In this document: positions 1-6,915 of the stretch, in pieces
Layout: the number at the start of each line of letters is the position of its first letter
How positions within the stretch are numbered: the first letter of the stretch is position 1
Assembly: GCA_018882545.1 (NCBI GenBank)
Contig: VERS01000006.1
Span: forward strand, 1 to 14,367
Source: Mycobacterium sp.
GTDB taxonomy: Bacteria > Actinomycetota > Actinomycetes > Mycobacteriales > Mycobacteriaceae
Reading direction: 5' to 3'
Length of the DNA stretch: 14,367 nt
Made by a program: the position numbers and the translations under genes
The notes under the pieces: model-generated
What the model was told of the DNA's origin: nothing
Databases searched by the model: none
Seen by the model: only the letters and a program-made list of their open reading frames with translations

Positions 1-745
1 CTTTACGGGTGGCGGTATACAGCAGAGCGGGTCTGTCGGCGGCGAGCGCGGCGGCCAGCACCGCATCGCGCTTATCGTCGTCGGTGATGCAGTAGAAGAC
101 CTCCAGAGTGATGTTGGGCCGGTCGAATCCGCTGGCGATCACCAGCGGGTCACGCAGGCCGAGTTGGTCGATGATCTCCCGGCGCACCGGCGGTGAGGCG
201 GTGGCCGTCAGGGCGACCACCGTGGGGTGACCGAGTTTGTTGATGGCGTCGCCGACCCGCAGATAGTCGGGTCGGAAGTCGTGGCCCCATGCCGATACGC
301 AGTGCGCCTCGTCGACAACCACCAGGGAGACCGCCAGATCGGTCAGCGCGGCGATCACCGCGTCGTTGGTCAACTGCTCGGGCGCAAGGAACACATACTC
401 GGCGGCCCGGTCCCGCAGTGCCGCCCAGGCCCGGCCGGTCTCATCGCTGTCGAGCAGGGAATTGATCGCCACCGCGTCCGGGGCCGCGGTAGCCGACAGC
501 CCGCTGATCTGATCGTGCTGCAGGGCGATCAGCGGGGAGATCACCAGCGTCGCCCCCTCGAGCAGCACACCGGGCACCCGGTAGATCGCCGACTTCCCCG
601 AACCCGTCGCCATCACCGCCAGCACGTCGCGGCCGGCCAGCACCGCCTCCATGGCCTGCAACTGCGCCGGACGTAACTGCGGCCAGCCGAAGACCTCCCG
701 GGCAACCCGCGTCAGATCGGCACCGGGTTCGATCGGCCGGCTCAT
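1..745 (-). CDS. RecQ-family ATP-dependent DNA helicase, N-terminal part (cut by window edge)
   Basis: The first 248 codons of a superfamily 2 DNA helicase are present; the reading frame runs off the left end without a stop. Visible motifs are a Q-motif-like segment FGWPQLRPAQ (19-28), Walker A ATGSGKS (46-52), ISPLIAL (69-75), the DEAH box VVDEAHC (143-149), the RecQ aromatic-rich loop SAWGHDFRPDY (151-161), motif III ALTATA (178-183) and FDRPNI (207-212), where the second RecA-like lobe begins. The family unwinds DNA 3' to 5' during repair and recombination. RQC or HRDC domains would lie outside the window, so the subclass is open. The ATG overlaps the TGA of the upstream SRPBCC gene by 4 nt (ATGA), which implies translational coupling as the last visible gene of a three-gene operon. 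The helicase call is secure; the cellular role is not visible from here. Confidence 0.93.
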   Translation of the reverse strand, partial: MSRPIEPGADLTRVAREVFGWPQLRPAQLQAMEAVLAGRDVLAVMATGSGKSAIYRVPGVLLEGATLVISPLIALQHDQISGLSATAAPDAVAINSLLDSDETGRAWAALRDRAAEYVFLAPEQLTNDAVIAALTDLAVSLVVVDEAHCVSAWGHDFRPDYLRVGDAINKLGHPTVVALTATASPPVRREIIDQLGLRDPLVIASGFDRPNITLEVFYCITDDDKRDAVLAAALAADRPALLYTATRK

Positions 746-1239
746 CGGCCGGTCTCGGCGCGGTCACGCACCCCGGCCAGCGTGGCCACCACGGCCTTAC
801 GGAACTGCGCAAGCCGCCCGTCGATGATCTGTTCGGCGCGCTCCGGACTCCGCTCGATCAGCATCGTGACCCCCGACGGACCTGGCCCGATCTCCGCGGT
901 GTAGCGCAACCGGGTCCGGTCCGCACTGGGCTGCAGTTCGAAAACCCAGTTCGCGGCGGGTTTTTCCGGATCGCCGACCGACCAGCCGAACAATCGCGGG
1001 GGCTCGTAGGCGATGATCTGCGACCGGGTGGTCCACTCCCCGATCACCGGATTGCGGTTGCGGCCCAGAAACTGCGCCCCCAACCGCGGTCCCGTCCAGC
1101 CCTCGGCCCATTCGACGCTGAGCAGCTCGGTGCTCAGCTGGGGCATCACGGTGATGTCGCTGACTACCTCCCACACCCGCTGCGGGGACGCAGCCACCTC
1201 CACCGCGGCGGTAACCCGATGCGCAGCAGAGGGTTTCAC
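742..1239 (-). CDS. SRPBCC-fold (polyketide cyclase/START-like) protein
   Basis: This 165-residue soluble protein has the pattern of the SRPBCC/polyketide cyclase-dehydrase superfamily. An N-terminal beta strand (RVTAAVEVAASPQ) leads into the helix and loop WEVVSDITVMPQ. Strands follow around VEWAEGW, LGAQFLGR, RLFGWSVG, NWVFELQ and RLRYTAEIG, and a long C-terminal helix runs from about residue 136 (QIIDGRLAQFRKAVV). The fold encloses a hydrophobic ligand cavity; many mycobacterial members bind lipids or polyketides, but no ligand or catalytic residue can be assigned here. The start is GTG and overlaps the TGA of the upstream membrane-protein gene (GTGA). The stop overlaps the ATG of the RecQ helicase gene in the same way. 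Both overlaps imply coupled translation, although the functional link is unknown. There is no signal peptide. Confidence 0.85.
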   Translation of the reverse strand: MKPSAAHRVTAAVEVAASPQRVWEVVSDITVMPQLSTELLSVEWAEGWTGPRLGAQFLGRNRNPVIGEWTTRSQIIAYEPPRLFGWSVGDPEKPAANWVFELQPSADRTRLRYTAEIGPGPSGVTMLIERSPERAEQIIDGRLAQFRKAVVATLAGVRDRAETGR

Positions 1240-1982
1240 ATCAGCATCTGTGGCAGCATGAGCATCCGCACCGTGGTGGTGAGCAGCAGGAGCAGCCCGG
1301 TCAGGATCAGCGCCACCTGAATCTTCGGCGAGCTGAACTTGGTGGCCACACTGGCGAAGAACAGCACCAGTGCGAAGAGCACGGCCAGCATCACATAGCG
1401 GGTGCTGGTGTTACTGGCCTCGTCGGCCTCGGCCAGGCTCTCCTCGGCCTTGTTGGACAGCTCATCGGCCTGGATCTGGGCCGGAACCACATAGCTGGGC
1501 AGATTCAGCGGCGTCCCGTCGGGCACCCGCGCCGGATTGCCGTCGGCGTCGACCGGGACCGTGCCCAACCACTCCTTCTGGGCGCGATCCAGGGCCGGTG
1601 AGAACCGGTCCCGCAGGAAGCCGGCCCGGTCCTTCTGCCCGGAGGCCACAGCCTCCACCCAGGAGATCCACATTTCGGAATCGACCACCGACTGGCTACT
1701 GGCTTCCGAGGCGGCCCGGTTGGCGTCGCTGCGCTGGATGGCCGAGATCGACTGGGCGTCGGACTGGGCGTTTGCCCACTGGCTGGCCTGGAACGAGGCC
1801 CAGGTGGTGGCCACCGCCGCGACGGCGAGGATGATCGCCGTCCAGGAATCCAGGATGCGCTGGCGGCGCTCCCAGGGGTCCTCCGGCTCGGTCGGTGTGA
1901 GGTCGGTGCCCAGCACCTCGTCGACGAGTTGGTCGACCTTTTCCAGTACGCTCTCATGCCCGTCGGCATTGGTGTCCGCCAC
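1236..1982 (-). CDS. Uncharacterised membrane protein with three predicted helices
   Basis: I do not recognise a named family with confidence. The 248-residue protein has a charged cytoplasmic N-terminus (1-46), a first membrane helix (about 47-66) running into the motif TTWASFQASQWA, and a long polar, Ala/Ser/Glu/Gln-rich stretch (67-195) likely outside the membrane. Part of that stretch, about 168-192, could form a coiled coil. Two closely spaced C-terminal helices follow (about 196-213 and 222-243). The TxWxSxQAxxW pattern after a first helix recalls a widespread group of unknown bacterial membrane proteins. The GTG at 1982 is preferred because GGGAG (1992-1988) lies 5 nt upstream; a GTG at 1988 would add two residues but overlaps that site. 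This is the first gene of an operon with the SRPBCC and RecQ genes, and it is divergent from the adenylate cyclase gene. Confidence 0.8.
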   Translation of the reverse strand: MADTNADGHESVLEKVDQLVDEVLGTDLTPTEPEDPWERRQRILDSWTAIILAVAAVATTWASFQASQWANAQSDAQSISAIQRSDANRAASEASSQSVVDSEMWISWVEAVASGQKDRAGFLRDRFSPALDRAQKEWLGTVPVDADGNPARVPDGTPLNLPSYVVPAQIQADELSNKAEESLAEADEASNTSTRYVMLAVLFALVLFFASVATKFSSPKIQVALILTGLLLLLTTTVRMLMLPQMLM

Positions 1983-1987
1983 AACCA

Positions 1988-1992
1988 CTCCC
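1988..1992 (-). promoter_or_regulatory. Shine-Dalgarno GGGAG deciding the membrane-protein start
   Basis: On the minus strand GGGAG is followed by 5 nt and then GTG at 1982. This spacing favours the GTG at 1982 over the in-frame GTG at 1988, which would overlap the ribosome-binding site. Confidence 0.55.
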
Positions 1993-2006
1993 GTCTGTAT
2001 CCCGTC

Positions 2007-2034
2007 GGTATCCGGCGATGACCTGTCTTGTCAG
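2007..2034 (-). promoter_or_regulatory. Possible promoter of the membrane protein-SRPBCC-recQ operon
   Basis: On the minus strand, CTGACA (2034-2029; one mismatch from TTGACA) is followed after 16 nt by GATACC (2012-2007). Transcription would start near 2000, giving a short leader before the GTG at 1982. The -10 match is weak, so this is tentative. Confidence 0.3.
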
Positions 2035-2055
2035 TGTGCCCTCGGTCACGGCCCG

Positions 2056-2100
2056 TTTCAGGGGTTTCGAGGGTGTGGCCAGCCGCGGACTACCCTGAAA
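2056..2100. repeat. Inverted and direct repeats around the cyclase promoter
   Basis: TTTCAGGG (2056-2063) and its exact reverse complement CCCTGAAA (2093-2100) are 29 bp apart. The right arm overlaps the -10 hexamer of the cyclase gene. The left arm also belongs to a tandem near-repeat, GTTTCAGGG (2055-2063) then GTTTCGAGGG (2064-2073), spaced by about one helical turn just upstream of the -35 region. These could be regulator half-sites, but no known regulator is recognised and short repeats of this size can occur by chance. Confidence 0.35.
2091..2096 (+). promoter_or_regulatory. -10 element of the adenylate cyclase gene (leaderless)
   Basis: TACCCT fits the mycobacterial TANNNT -10 consensus and lies 6 nt before the GTG at 2103. 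This places the transcription start at or next to the start codon, so the mRNA is probably leaderless. No convincing -35 hexamer is seen. Confidence 0.55.
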
Positions 2101-2102
2101 GG

Positions 2103-3431
2103 GTGAGCTCCGAGCGGAAGGTGCTGCTGCCGGAGGGGCGACTGCGGTGGTCGGACTGCGAGCGGCTGCAGCGGCGGCCGCCGGCCCGCAACCAGCACTG
2201 GGCCGAAACGGTCAGCCGGCCGCAGCGGGTGCTGACCTTCGCGGCCTGGATCTCCGCGGGGCTGACCGCGACGCTGGGTCTGCTGCAGACGTTCACCGGC
2301 GACCGGGTGCTCTACATCGGCTTGATCAACCTCACCATCGCGGTCCTGTTCATCGGCGTGCCGCTGCTCAACCGCCTCGGTAACGTCATCCCGGCGCTGG
2401 CCTTCGTCGCGATCGCCTATGCGGCGCTGACCTTCGTCGGCACCCAGATCGGCACCGACTCCGGGGTGCAGTTCTACTACCTGGTGTCGGCCTCGCTGGC
2501 GGTGCTGGTGCTCGGGGTGCAGCATGTGCTGCTGGCCGGGACCGTGGTCGGCGTCGGCGCCGCGCTGGTCATCTTCCTGCAGTTCAACGTCCCGCCGGAC
2601 ACCGGAATTCAGCCCCGCTGGGCGCTCAATATGGCCTTCGTCTTCGCCACCGCCGGAGCGTGCCTGCTGATTTTTCTCACGGTCTGGTACGCGATGCGGG
2701 AGGTTTCGCGCGCGGAGACCGCGATGGAACTCGAGTACAGCCGCTCGGAGGCGCTGCTGGCCAATATCCTGCCGGCCACGGTGGCGGCGAAACTGAAGAA
2801 TCCCTCGCACGGCACGATCGCCGACCGCTACGACGACGCGTCGATCCTGTTCGCCGACATCGCCGGTTACACCGAGCAGGCCAGCGAGATCTCCCCGACG
2901 GAGCTGGTCCGTTTCCTCGACCGGCTCTACACCACCTTCGACCGCCTGGTGGACCGGCACGGCCTGGAGAAGATCAAGACCACCGGCGACGCGTACATGG
3001 TGGTCAGCGGAGTGCCCACCCCGCGGCCCGATCACATCGAGGCGATCGCCGATCTGGCCCTCGACCTGTCGCGGGCGGTCGCCGACCTGCGCGATCCGAG
3101 AGGCCGGCCGGTGCCGTTGCGGATGGGTATCGCCGCGGGTCCGGTGGTGGCCGGGGTGGTGGGGGCCCGGCGATTCTTCTACGACGTCTGGGGTGACGCC
3201 GTCAACATCGCCTCCCGCATGGAGTCCACCGATGTGGTGGGCCGGATCCAGGTGCCGCAGAACGTCTTCGAGCGACTCGAGGATTCCTTCGAGCTCGAGG
3301 AACGCGGCGAGGTCGATATCAAGGGCAAGGGTGTGATGCGCACCTGGTACCTGGTCGACCGCAAGCCCGAATCCCAGACCCACGTCAGCGGCGCGCGTTC
3401 TGCGCAGACCGACGCCCTGATCGGGCCCTGA
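2103..3431 (+). CDS. cya: Membrane-anchored class III adenylate cyclase (Rv1625c-like)
   Basis: This enzyme converts ATP to cAMP and diphosphate as a homodimer. From the GTG at 2103 it is 442 residues, close to the 443 I recall for M. tuberculosis Rv1625c, which it resembles throughout. Residues 43-197 form a six-helix membrane anchor. A linker with the cyclase-transducing motif (RSEALLANILPATVAAKL, 214-231) leads to the catalytic domain (about 240-417). Expected catalytic residues are all visible: metal-binding Asp252 (LFADIAGYT) and Asp296 (TTGDAYMV), adenine-recognising Lys292 and Asp361 (FFYDVWGDAVN), and transition-state Asn368 and Arg372. Each is offset by 4 from Rv1625c numbering as I recall it. 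Having both complementary sets in one chain predicts two active sites per dimer. The start rests on the TACCCT box 6 nt upstream; an in-frame GTG at 2028 lies upstream of this promoter. It is convergent with the ABC ATPase gene, with 10 bp between stops. Confidence 0.95.
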   Translation: MSSERKVLLPEGRLRWSDCERLQRRPPARNQHWAETVSRPQRVLTFAAWISAGLTATLGLLQTFTGDRVLYIGLINLTIAVLFIGVPLLNRLGNVIPALAFVAIAYAALTFVGTQIGTDSGVQFYYLVSASLAVLVLGVQHVLLAGTVVGVGAALVIFLQFNVPPDTGIQPRWALNMAFVFATAGACLLIFLTVWYAMREVSRAETAMELEYSRSEALLANILPATVAAKLKNPSHGTIADRYDDASILFADIAGYTEQASEISPTELVRFLDRLYTTFDRLVDRHGLEKIKTTGDAYMVVSGVPTPRPDHIEAIADLALDLSRAVADLRDPRGRPVPLRMGIAAGPVVAGVVGARRFFYDVWGDAVNIASRMESTDVVGRIQVPQNVFERLEDSFELEERGEVDIKGKGVMRTWYLVDRKPESQTHVSGARSAQTDALIGP

Positions 3432-3441
3432 CGGCCGGGCC
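3424..3441. terminator. Small GC hairpin between convergent stops
   Basis: GGCCC (3424-3428) pairs with GGGCC (3437-3441) across an 8-nt loop in the region where the cyclase and ABC ATPase genes converge. There is no T-tract, and the stem is only 5 bp. A bidirectional terminator role is a guess from position. Confidence 0.25.
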
Positions 3442-4218
3442 TCACATCACCTTGGACAGGAATTCCCTGGTCCGGTCGTGACGCGGGTTGCTCAGCATCT
3501 CTCGCGGCGACCCACTCTCCAGGATCACCCCGCCGTCCATGAACACCAACTCGTCGGCGACCTCCCGCGCGAAGCCCATCTCGTGGGTCACCACGATCAT
3601 CGTCATCCCCTCGGCGGCAAGCTTTTTCATCACGCCGAGCACCTCGCCGACCAACTCGGGATCCAATGCCGACGTGGGTTCGTCGAACAGCATCAGCTTG
3701 GGGTCCATGGCCAGCGCCCGGGCGATCGCCACCCGCTGCTGCTGCCCGCCGGAAAGCTGGGCGGGGTAGGCGTCGGCCTTGTCGGACAGGCCGACCTGGT
3801 GCAACAGGTCGCGGGCCCGCTCGGTGGCCACCGCCTTCGAGATCCCCTTGACCTGGATGGGCGCCTCGGTGACGTTCTCCAACGCGGTGCGGTGCGGGAA
3901 AAGGTTGAAGTGCTGGAACACCATGCCGATGTCCCGACGCTGCCGGGCGGCGTCTCGCGGTGACATCTCATGAAGCGTCCCGCCGCGCTCCCGATAACCG
4001 ATGAGATCCCCGTCGACGTAGAGCCTTCCGGCGGAGATCTTCTCCAGGTGGTTGATGCACCGCAGGAACGTGGATTTGCCCGATCCGGAGGGACCGACGA
4101 TGACCAGCACCTGCCCGCGGTCGACGGACAGCGTCACACCCTTGAGCACCGGAAGGGCGCCGTAGTCTTTGCACACCTGCTGCGCCTCCACGATCGGCTG
4201 CGGCGCCGCGACCGTCAT
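3442..4218 (-). CDS. Amino-acid ABC transporter ATP-binding protein (GlnQ-like)
   Basis: This 258-residue ATPase powers the polar amino-acid importer encoded by the two genes upstream. It shows Walker [10 protein letters not shown] (42-50), Q-loop Gln102 in [11 protein letters not shown], the ABC signature LSGGQQQR (155-162), Walker B with D-loop [12 protein letters not shown] (175-186) and the switch His212 (VVTHEMGFA). The sequence [12 protein letters not shown] and the overall length are typical of the GlnQ/HisP/ArtP group. The ATG at 4218 overlaps the permease TGA by 4 nt (ATGA), implying coupled translation. The frame stays open far upstream through the permease gene, but that extension is only the permease read out of frame. 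Substrate class is inferred from the operon. Confidence 0.95.
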   Translation of the reverse strand: MTVAAPQPIVEAQQVCKDYGALPVLKGVTLSVDRGQVLVIVGPSGSGKSTFLRCINHLEKISAGRLYVDGDLIGYRERGGTLHEMSPRDAARQRRDIGMVFQHFNLFPHRTALENVTEAPIQVKGISKAVATERARDLLHQVGLSDKADAYPAQLSGGQQQRVAIARALAMDPKLMLFDEPTSALDPELVGEVLGVMKKLAAEGMTMIVVTHEMGFAREVADELVFMDGGVILESGSPREMLSNPRHDRTREFLSKVM

Positions 4219-5141
4219 GGGCGCGTTTCCCTTGCTGCGGCTTGGGCTTTGGCCAGCGCTTCGAGCTGCTTGCCGGTCAGGGTGCGGGAGATTCCGCGGG
4301 AGAAGTACTTCTCCAGATAGTGCTGACCGACCATCAGCACGCTGGTGATGGCCAGGTACCAGGTCGCCGCGACCAGCAGCAGCGGAATCGGCTCGAAGAG
4401 GACCGCGGAGATGTCCCGGGTCCGGGTGTAGAGCTCCAGGGTGTAGGGCACCGCGGTCACCAGCGAGGTGGTCTTGAGCATGCTGATGAGCTCGTTTCCG
4501 GTTGGCGGGATGATGACCCGCATGGCCTGCGGCAGCACCACCCGGCGCATGGTCATCCACCACGACATGCCCAGCGCTGTCGAGGCTTCCAGCTGACCCT
4601 CGGGTACCGAACTGACTCCGGCCCGGATGATTTCGGCCATGTAGGCGGCCTCGTTGAGGCCCAGGCCGATGATCGCCAGGATGAAGCCGATCGACAGGTC
4701 GCCCAATTCCAGATGAAAGAACGTCGGCCCGAAGGGGATTCCCAGCTGGATGTTGCGGTAGAGGGTGGGGAAGAGTCCCCAAAAGACCAGCTGCACATAC
4801 ACCGGGGTCCCGCGGAAGATCCACAGGTAGGCCCAGGACACCGATTTCAGGATGGGGTTTGGCGAGAGCCGCATCACCGCCAGGATCACCCCCAGCACCA
4901 GTCCCAGGACCATCGCCCAGAACGTCAGTTGCAGGGTGTTCCACGCCGCCTCGGAGACCCGGTGGTCGAACAGGTACTTGCGGTAGGTCGGCCAGCCGTA
5001 GGCCGTATTGGTGGCCGCCCCCCACAGGAACAGGCTGACCAGTCCGATGATGACGACCGCACCCGCCCACCGCCACGGATGGCGCAGGGGGACGGCGTCG
5101 ATGGGGGCGGGTTCGGCAGGCACTGTCTGCTCGACGGCCAC
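4215..5141 (-). CDS. Amino-acid ABC transporter permease (HisM/GlnP-like)
   Basis: This 308-residue inner-membrane permease belongs to the polar amino-acid uptake family. A first helix (about 26-42) precedes the conserved core. The core includes the [19 protein letters not shown] helix (69-87), the family motif RGTPVYVQL (110-118) and [13 protein letters not shown] (163-175). The EAA loop [22 protein letters not shown] (185-206) docks onto the ATPase. [12 protein letters not shown] (216-227) and a final helix around 253-271 follow. The C-terminus is a polar, Ala/Lys-rich cytoplasmic tail. The start is taken as GTG at 5141, 6 nt after the stop of the binding-protein gene; no strong Shine-Dalgarno is visible, so re-initiation from the upstream gene is likely. 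With only one permease gene in the operon, it probably forms a homodimer. The 3' end overlaps the ATPase start by 4 nt. Confidence 0.93.
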   Translation of the reverse strand: MAVEQTVPAEPAPIDAVPLRHPWRWAGAVVIIGLVSLFLWGAATNTAYGWPTYRKYLFDHRVSEAAWNTLQLTFWAMVLGLVLGVILAVMRLSPNPILKSVSWAYLWIFRGTPVYVQLVFWGLFPTLYRNIQLGIPFGPTFFHLELGDLSIGFILAIIGLGLNEAAYMAEIIRAGVSSVPEGQLEASTALGMSWWMTMRRVVLPQAMRVIIPPTGNELISMLKTTSLVTAVPYTLELYTRTRDISAVLFEPIPLLLVAATWYLAITSVLMVGQHYLEKYFSRGISRTLTGKQLEALAKAQAAARETRP

Positions 5142-5147
5142 GGGGCG

Positions 5148-6092
5148 CTAGCGGACGGCCCCGTTTATGACCGGCTTGTCGATCATTCCCGACTCCAGTC
5201 CCCAGTTGGCGGCGATACTGCGGTAGGCGTCGGTCTTGATCAGGTGCTCCAGCGCCTGCCGCAGGGACTGGGCCAGCGGGGAACCCTTTTTGACCGGCCA
5301 GCCGTACGGCGCGGAGTCGAAGATCTCCCCGGCCGCCTGCAGCTTCCCGCCGCTCTGCTTGATGGCGTAAGCCGTCACCGGTGAGTCCGCCGACATCGCG
5401 TCGGCCTGGCCGAGCACCACCGCGTTGGTGACCGCGTCCTGGCCGTCGAATTTGATGATCTGGATCTCCGGTTTACCGGCGTCCACGCAGGCTTTGCTCT
5501 TGGCCGGCAGTTCGTCGGTCTCCTGGATCGTGGTGGCCTGTACAGCAACCTTCTTCCCGCAGGCCTCTTTCGGGTCGATAGCTTCGCCCGGCCGCTGTGC
5601 CCACTGGGTGCCGGCCGAGAAGTAGGTGACGAAGTCGACCTGCTTTTCGCGCTCCTTGGTGTCGGTGAACGACGACATCCCGACGTCGAAGGTGCCCCCC
5701 TCGATGGACGGGATGATCTTGGCGAAGTCGGCCTCCCGGTAGTCTGCGGTCAGGCCCAGCGTCTGCGCGACGGCGTTCATCAGATCCACGTCGAAACCGA
5801 CGATCTTGCCGTCGGGATCCTTGAACTCGTTCGGCGGATAGGGGATGTTGACCCCGACGACGAGCTTGCCGGCCTCCCGGATCTCGGCGGGCAGGGACGC
5901 GGCGATCTGGTCCACCTTCTGGACCGAGACCTCGGTGCTGGCCGGAGCGGAGGCCCCGCCGCCGGAACCACTCTCGGTGTTGGTGGCGCAACCCGCCAGG
6001 CTCAGCGCGGCGGCCAGGGCGCAGGCCGCCGCGGCCCGCGGCCGGCGGCGGCGATTGAGTCCTCCCGCGAAGACATTCGATCTGGTTTTCAC
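5148..6092 (-). CDS. Amino-acid ABC transporter substrate-binding lipoprotein
   Basis: This 314-residue family 3 extracellular solute-binding protein captures a polar amino acid for the adjacent permease and ATPase. The basic N-region (RRRRPR, 14-19) and hydrophobic stretch end in the lipobox LAGC, so lipidated Cys35 anchors the mature protein. A Gly/Ser-rich linker (40-52) precedes the binding domain: [14 protein letters not shown] (77-90), [16 protein letters not shown] (98-113) and [16 protein letters not shown] (139-154). In this family the Arg of the last motif usually grips the ligand carboxylate; here it is Arg148. Asp237 (SADSP) may hold the amino group, and Cys178 and Cys202 could form a disulfide. 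The start is GTG at 6092 because a -10 box (TAGGTT) lies 7 nt upstream; a longer reading from 6200 crosses that promoter. The ligand (Glu, Gln or other) cannot be read from sequence. Confidence 0.93.
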   Translation of the reverse strand: MKTRSNVFAGGLNRRRRPRAAAACALAAALSLAGCATNTESGSGGGASAPASTEVSVQKVDQIAASLPAEIREAGKLVVGVNIPYPPNEFKDPDGKIVGFDVDLMNAVAQTLGLTADYREADFAKIIPSIEGGTFDVGMSSFTDTKEREKQVDFVTYFSAGTQWAQRPGEAIDPKEACGKKVAVQATTIQETDELPAKSKACVDAGKPEIQIIKFDGQDAVTNAVVLGQADAMSADSPVTAYAIKQSGGKLQAAGEIFDSAPYGWPVKKGSPLAQSLRQALEHLIKTDAYRSIAANWGLESGMIDKPVINGAVR

Positions 6093-6103
6093 AGACCAAA
6101 ACC
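6084..6103. promoter_or_regulatory. Palindrome over the binding-protein promoter and start codon
   Basis: GGTTTT (6084-6089) and AAAACC (6098-6103) form a perfect 6-bp inverted repeat separated by 8 bp. It covers part of the -10 box, the predicted transcription start and the GTG start codon of the binding-protein gene. The arms are AT-rich in otherwise GC-rich DNA. Position suggests a repressor operator for the amino-acid importer; the regulator is unknown. Confidence 0.45.
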
Positions 6104-6105
6104 TA
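6100..6105 (-). promoter_or_regulatory. -10 element of the amino-acid ABC operon (leaderless)
   Basis: On the minus strand TAGGTT (6105-6100) matches TANNNT and lies 7 nt before the GTG at 6092, placing the transcription start on the start codon. No clear -35 hexamer is visible. Confidence 0.55.
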
Positions 6106-6170
6106 CAGCGTTGCCGGTCCCCACGGCCCGGCAACAGGCCTCGGTCTGCGAAACCGACTAGTGGCTTGTG

Positions 6171-6176
6171 TAGGAT
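6171..6176 (+). promoter_or_regulatory. -10 element of the HdeD-like gene (leaderless)
   Basis: TAGGAT matches TANNNT and lies 7 nt before the ATG at 6184, so the mRNA probably begins at the ATG. The promoter is divergent from that of the amino-acid ABC operon, with 65 bp between the two -10 boxes. Confidence 0.55.
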
Positions 6177-6183
6177 TTCGGCC

Positions 6184-6798
6184 ATGTCTACTACGTACAC
6201 GCAATCAGGCGGTCAACCGACACTGTTCCATACGCTGTGGAAATCCACTGTGGCGTCTGGGGTTTTGGCGATCGTACTGGGTGCCCTCGTCTTGTTCTGG
6301 CCCGGAATTACCCTCCTGGTCGCCGCCTTCCTGTTCGGCGCCTACCTCCTGGTCTCCGGGGTCGCGCAGGTCGCACTCGCCTTCGGTCTGCACTCCTCGG
6401 CCGGCAGCCGAGTCCTGCTGTTCATCAGTGGGGCCGCCGCACTGATCCTGGCCGTGCTGGCTTTCCGGCATTTCGGGTCCGAACCCGAGACGGCGCTGTT
6501 GCTGCTGGCGATCTGGATCGGTATCGGTTTCATCTTCCGCGGGGTGGCAGCCACAGCGACCGCGATCAGTGAATTCCACGGCACACCCGGCCGTGGTTGG
6601 AGCATCTTCTTCGGACTGATCTCGATCCTGGCCGGCATCGTCTGCCTCGCCTACCCGTTCGACTCCCTGGTCACGCTGACCCTGGTTGTCGGTGTCTGGT
6701 TGATCATCATCGGCGTCTTCGAGGTCATTGCCGGACTGCAGCTCCGCAAGACCGGCCACGAAGTCCGCACAGTGGTGAACGAGGCTCTCGGCCGCTGA
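6184..6798 (+). CDS. HdeD-like (DUF308) membrane protein
   Basis: This 204-residue protein is almost entirely hydrophobic. Six predicted helices form three similar pairs, roughly 20-40, 42-68, 76-95, 104-127, 138-156 and 161-186. Repeated patterns such as SGVLAIVLGALVLFWPG, SGAAALILAVLAF and FGLISILAGIVCLAYPFDSL are typical of the DUF308/HdeD family, named after an E. coli acid-resistance membrane protein. The biochemical role of the family is unclear, so a function in acid resistance should not be assumed. The start is the ATG 7 nt after TAGGAT, with no room for a leader. It is divergent from the amino-acid ABC operon and followed by a strong hairpin, so it is likely monocistronic. Confidence 0.88.
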   Translation: MSTTYTQSGGQPTLFHTLWKSTVASGVLAIVLGALVLFWPGITLLVAAFLFGAYLLVSGVAQVALAFGLHSSAGSRVLLFISGAAALILAVLAFRHFGSEPETALLLLAIWIGIGFIFRGVAATATAISEFHGTPGRGWSIFFGLISILAGIVCLAYPFDSLVTLTLVVGVWLIIIGVFEVIAGLQLRKTGHEVRTVVNEALGR

Positions 6799-6812
6799 GG
6801 ACTGCCACGTCA

Positions 6813-6860
6813 GACGGGCGCGGACCGCTGCTGCAGCACGCACAGCGCTCCGCGCCTGTC
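6813..6860 (+). terminator. Long GC-rich hairpin after the HdeD-like gene
   Basis: Positions 6813-6830 pair with 6843-6860 over 18 positions: 16 Watson-Crick pairs, one G-T (6816/6857) and one C-C mismatch (6825/6848), with a 12-nt loop. The core is GGCGCGGA against TCCGCGCC. It starts 14 nt after the HdeD-like stop and has no T-tract, as is common for putative mycobacterial terminators. It also covers the -35 region of the next gene's putative promoter, so it could instead be, or double as, an operator. Confidence 0.55.
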
Positions 6861-6870
6861 GCGTTGCCGG

Positions 6871-6876
6871 TACCCT
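6871..6876 (+). promoter_or_regulatory. Putative -10 element of the DUF4190 gene
   Basis: TACCCT matches TANNNT and would start transcription near 6883, giving a leader of about 33 nt before the ATG at 6916. No clear -35 hexamer is visible. Confidence 0.4.
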
Positions 6877-6915
6877 GACAGCCGTCGTTACTCGCACGAG
6901 GTGAATCGGGATCTG

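Noticed and set aside
2028..2102. Earlier GTG start for the adenylate cyclase
   Set aside because: It lies upstream of the TACCCT -10 box, and the GTG at 2103 gives a length matching the Rv1625c type.
2058..3383. Long open frame (441 codons) on the minus strand inside the cyclase gene
   Set aside because: It is antisense to a gene with all catalytic motifs, and its translation is a His/Arg/Gly/Gln-rich mix without family features, typical of GC-rich antisense frames.
4219..5076. Upstream extension of the ABC ATPase frame (fusion protein)
   Set aside because: The extension is the permease gene in another frame; the ATG at 4218 gives a normal GlnQ-length protein.
4242..5384. Long open frame (380 codons) on the plus strand across the ABC permease
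   Set aside because: It is antisense to the permease and binding-protein genes and has low-complexity Asp/Arg/Gly/Gln composition with no recognisable domain.
5845..6183. Possible N-terminal extension of the HdeD-like protein
   Set aside because: The extension is antisense to the signal peptide and linker of the ABC binding protein, and the TAGGAT promoter at 6171-6176 lies inside it.
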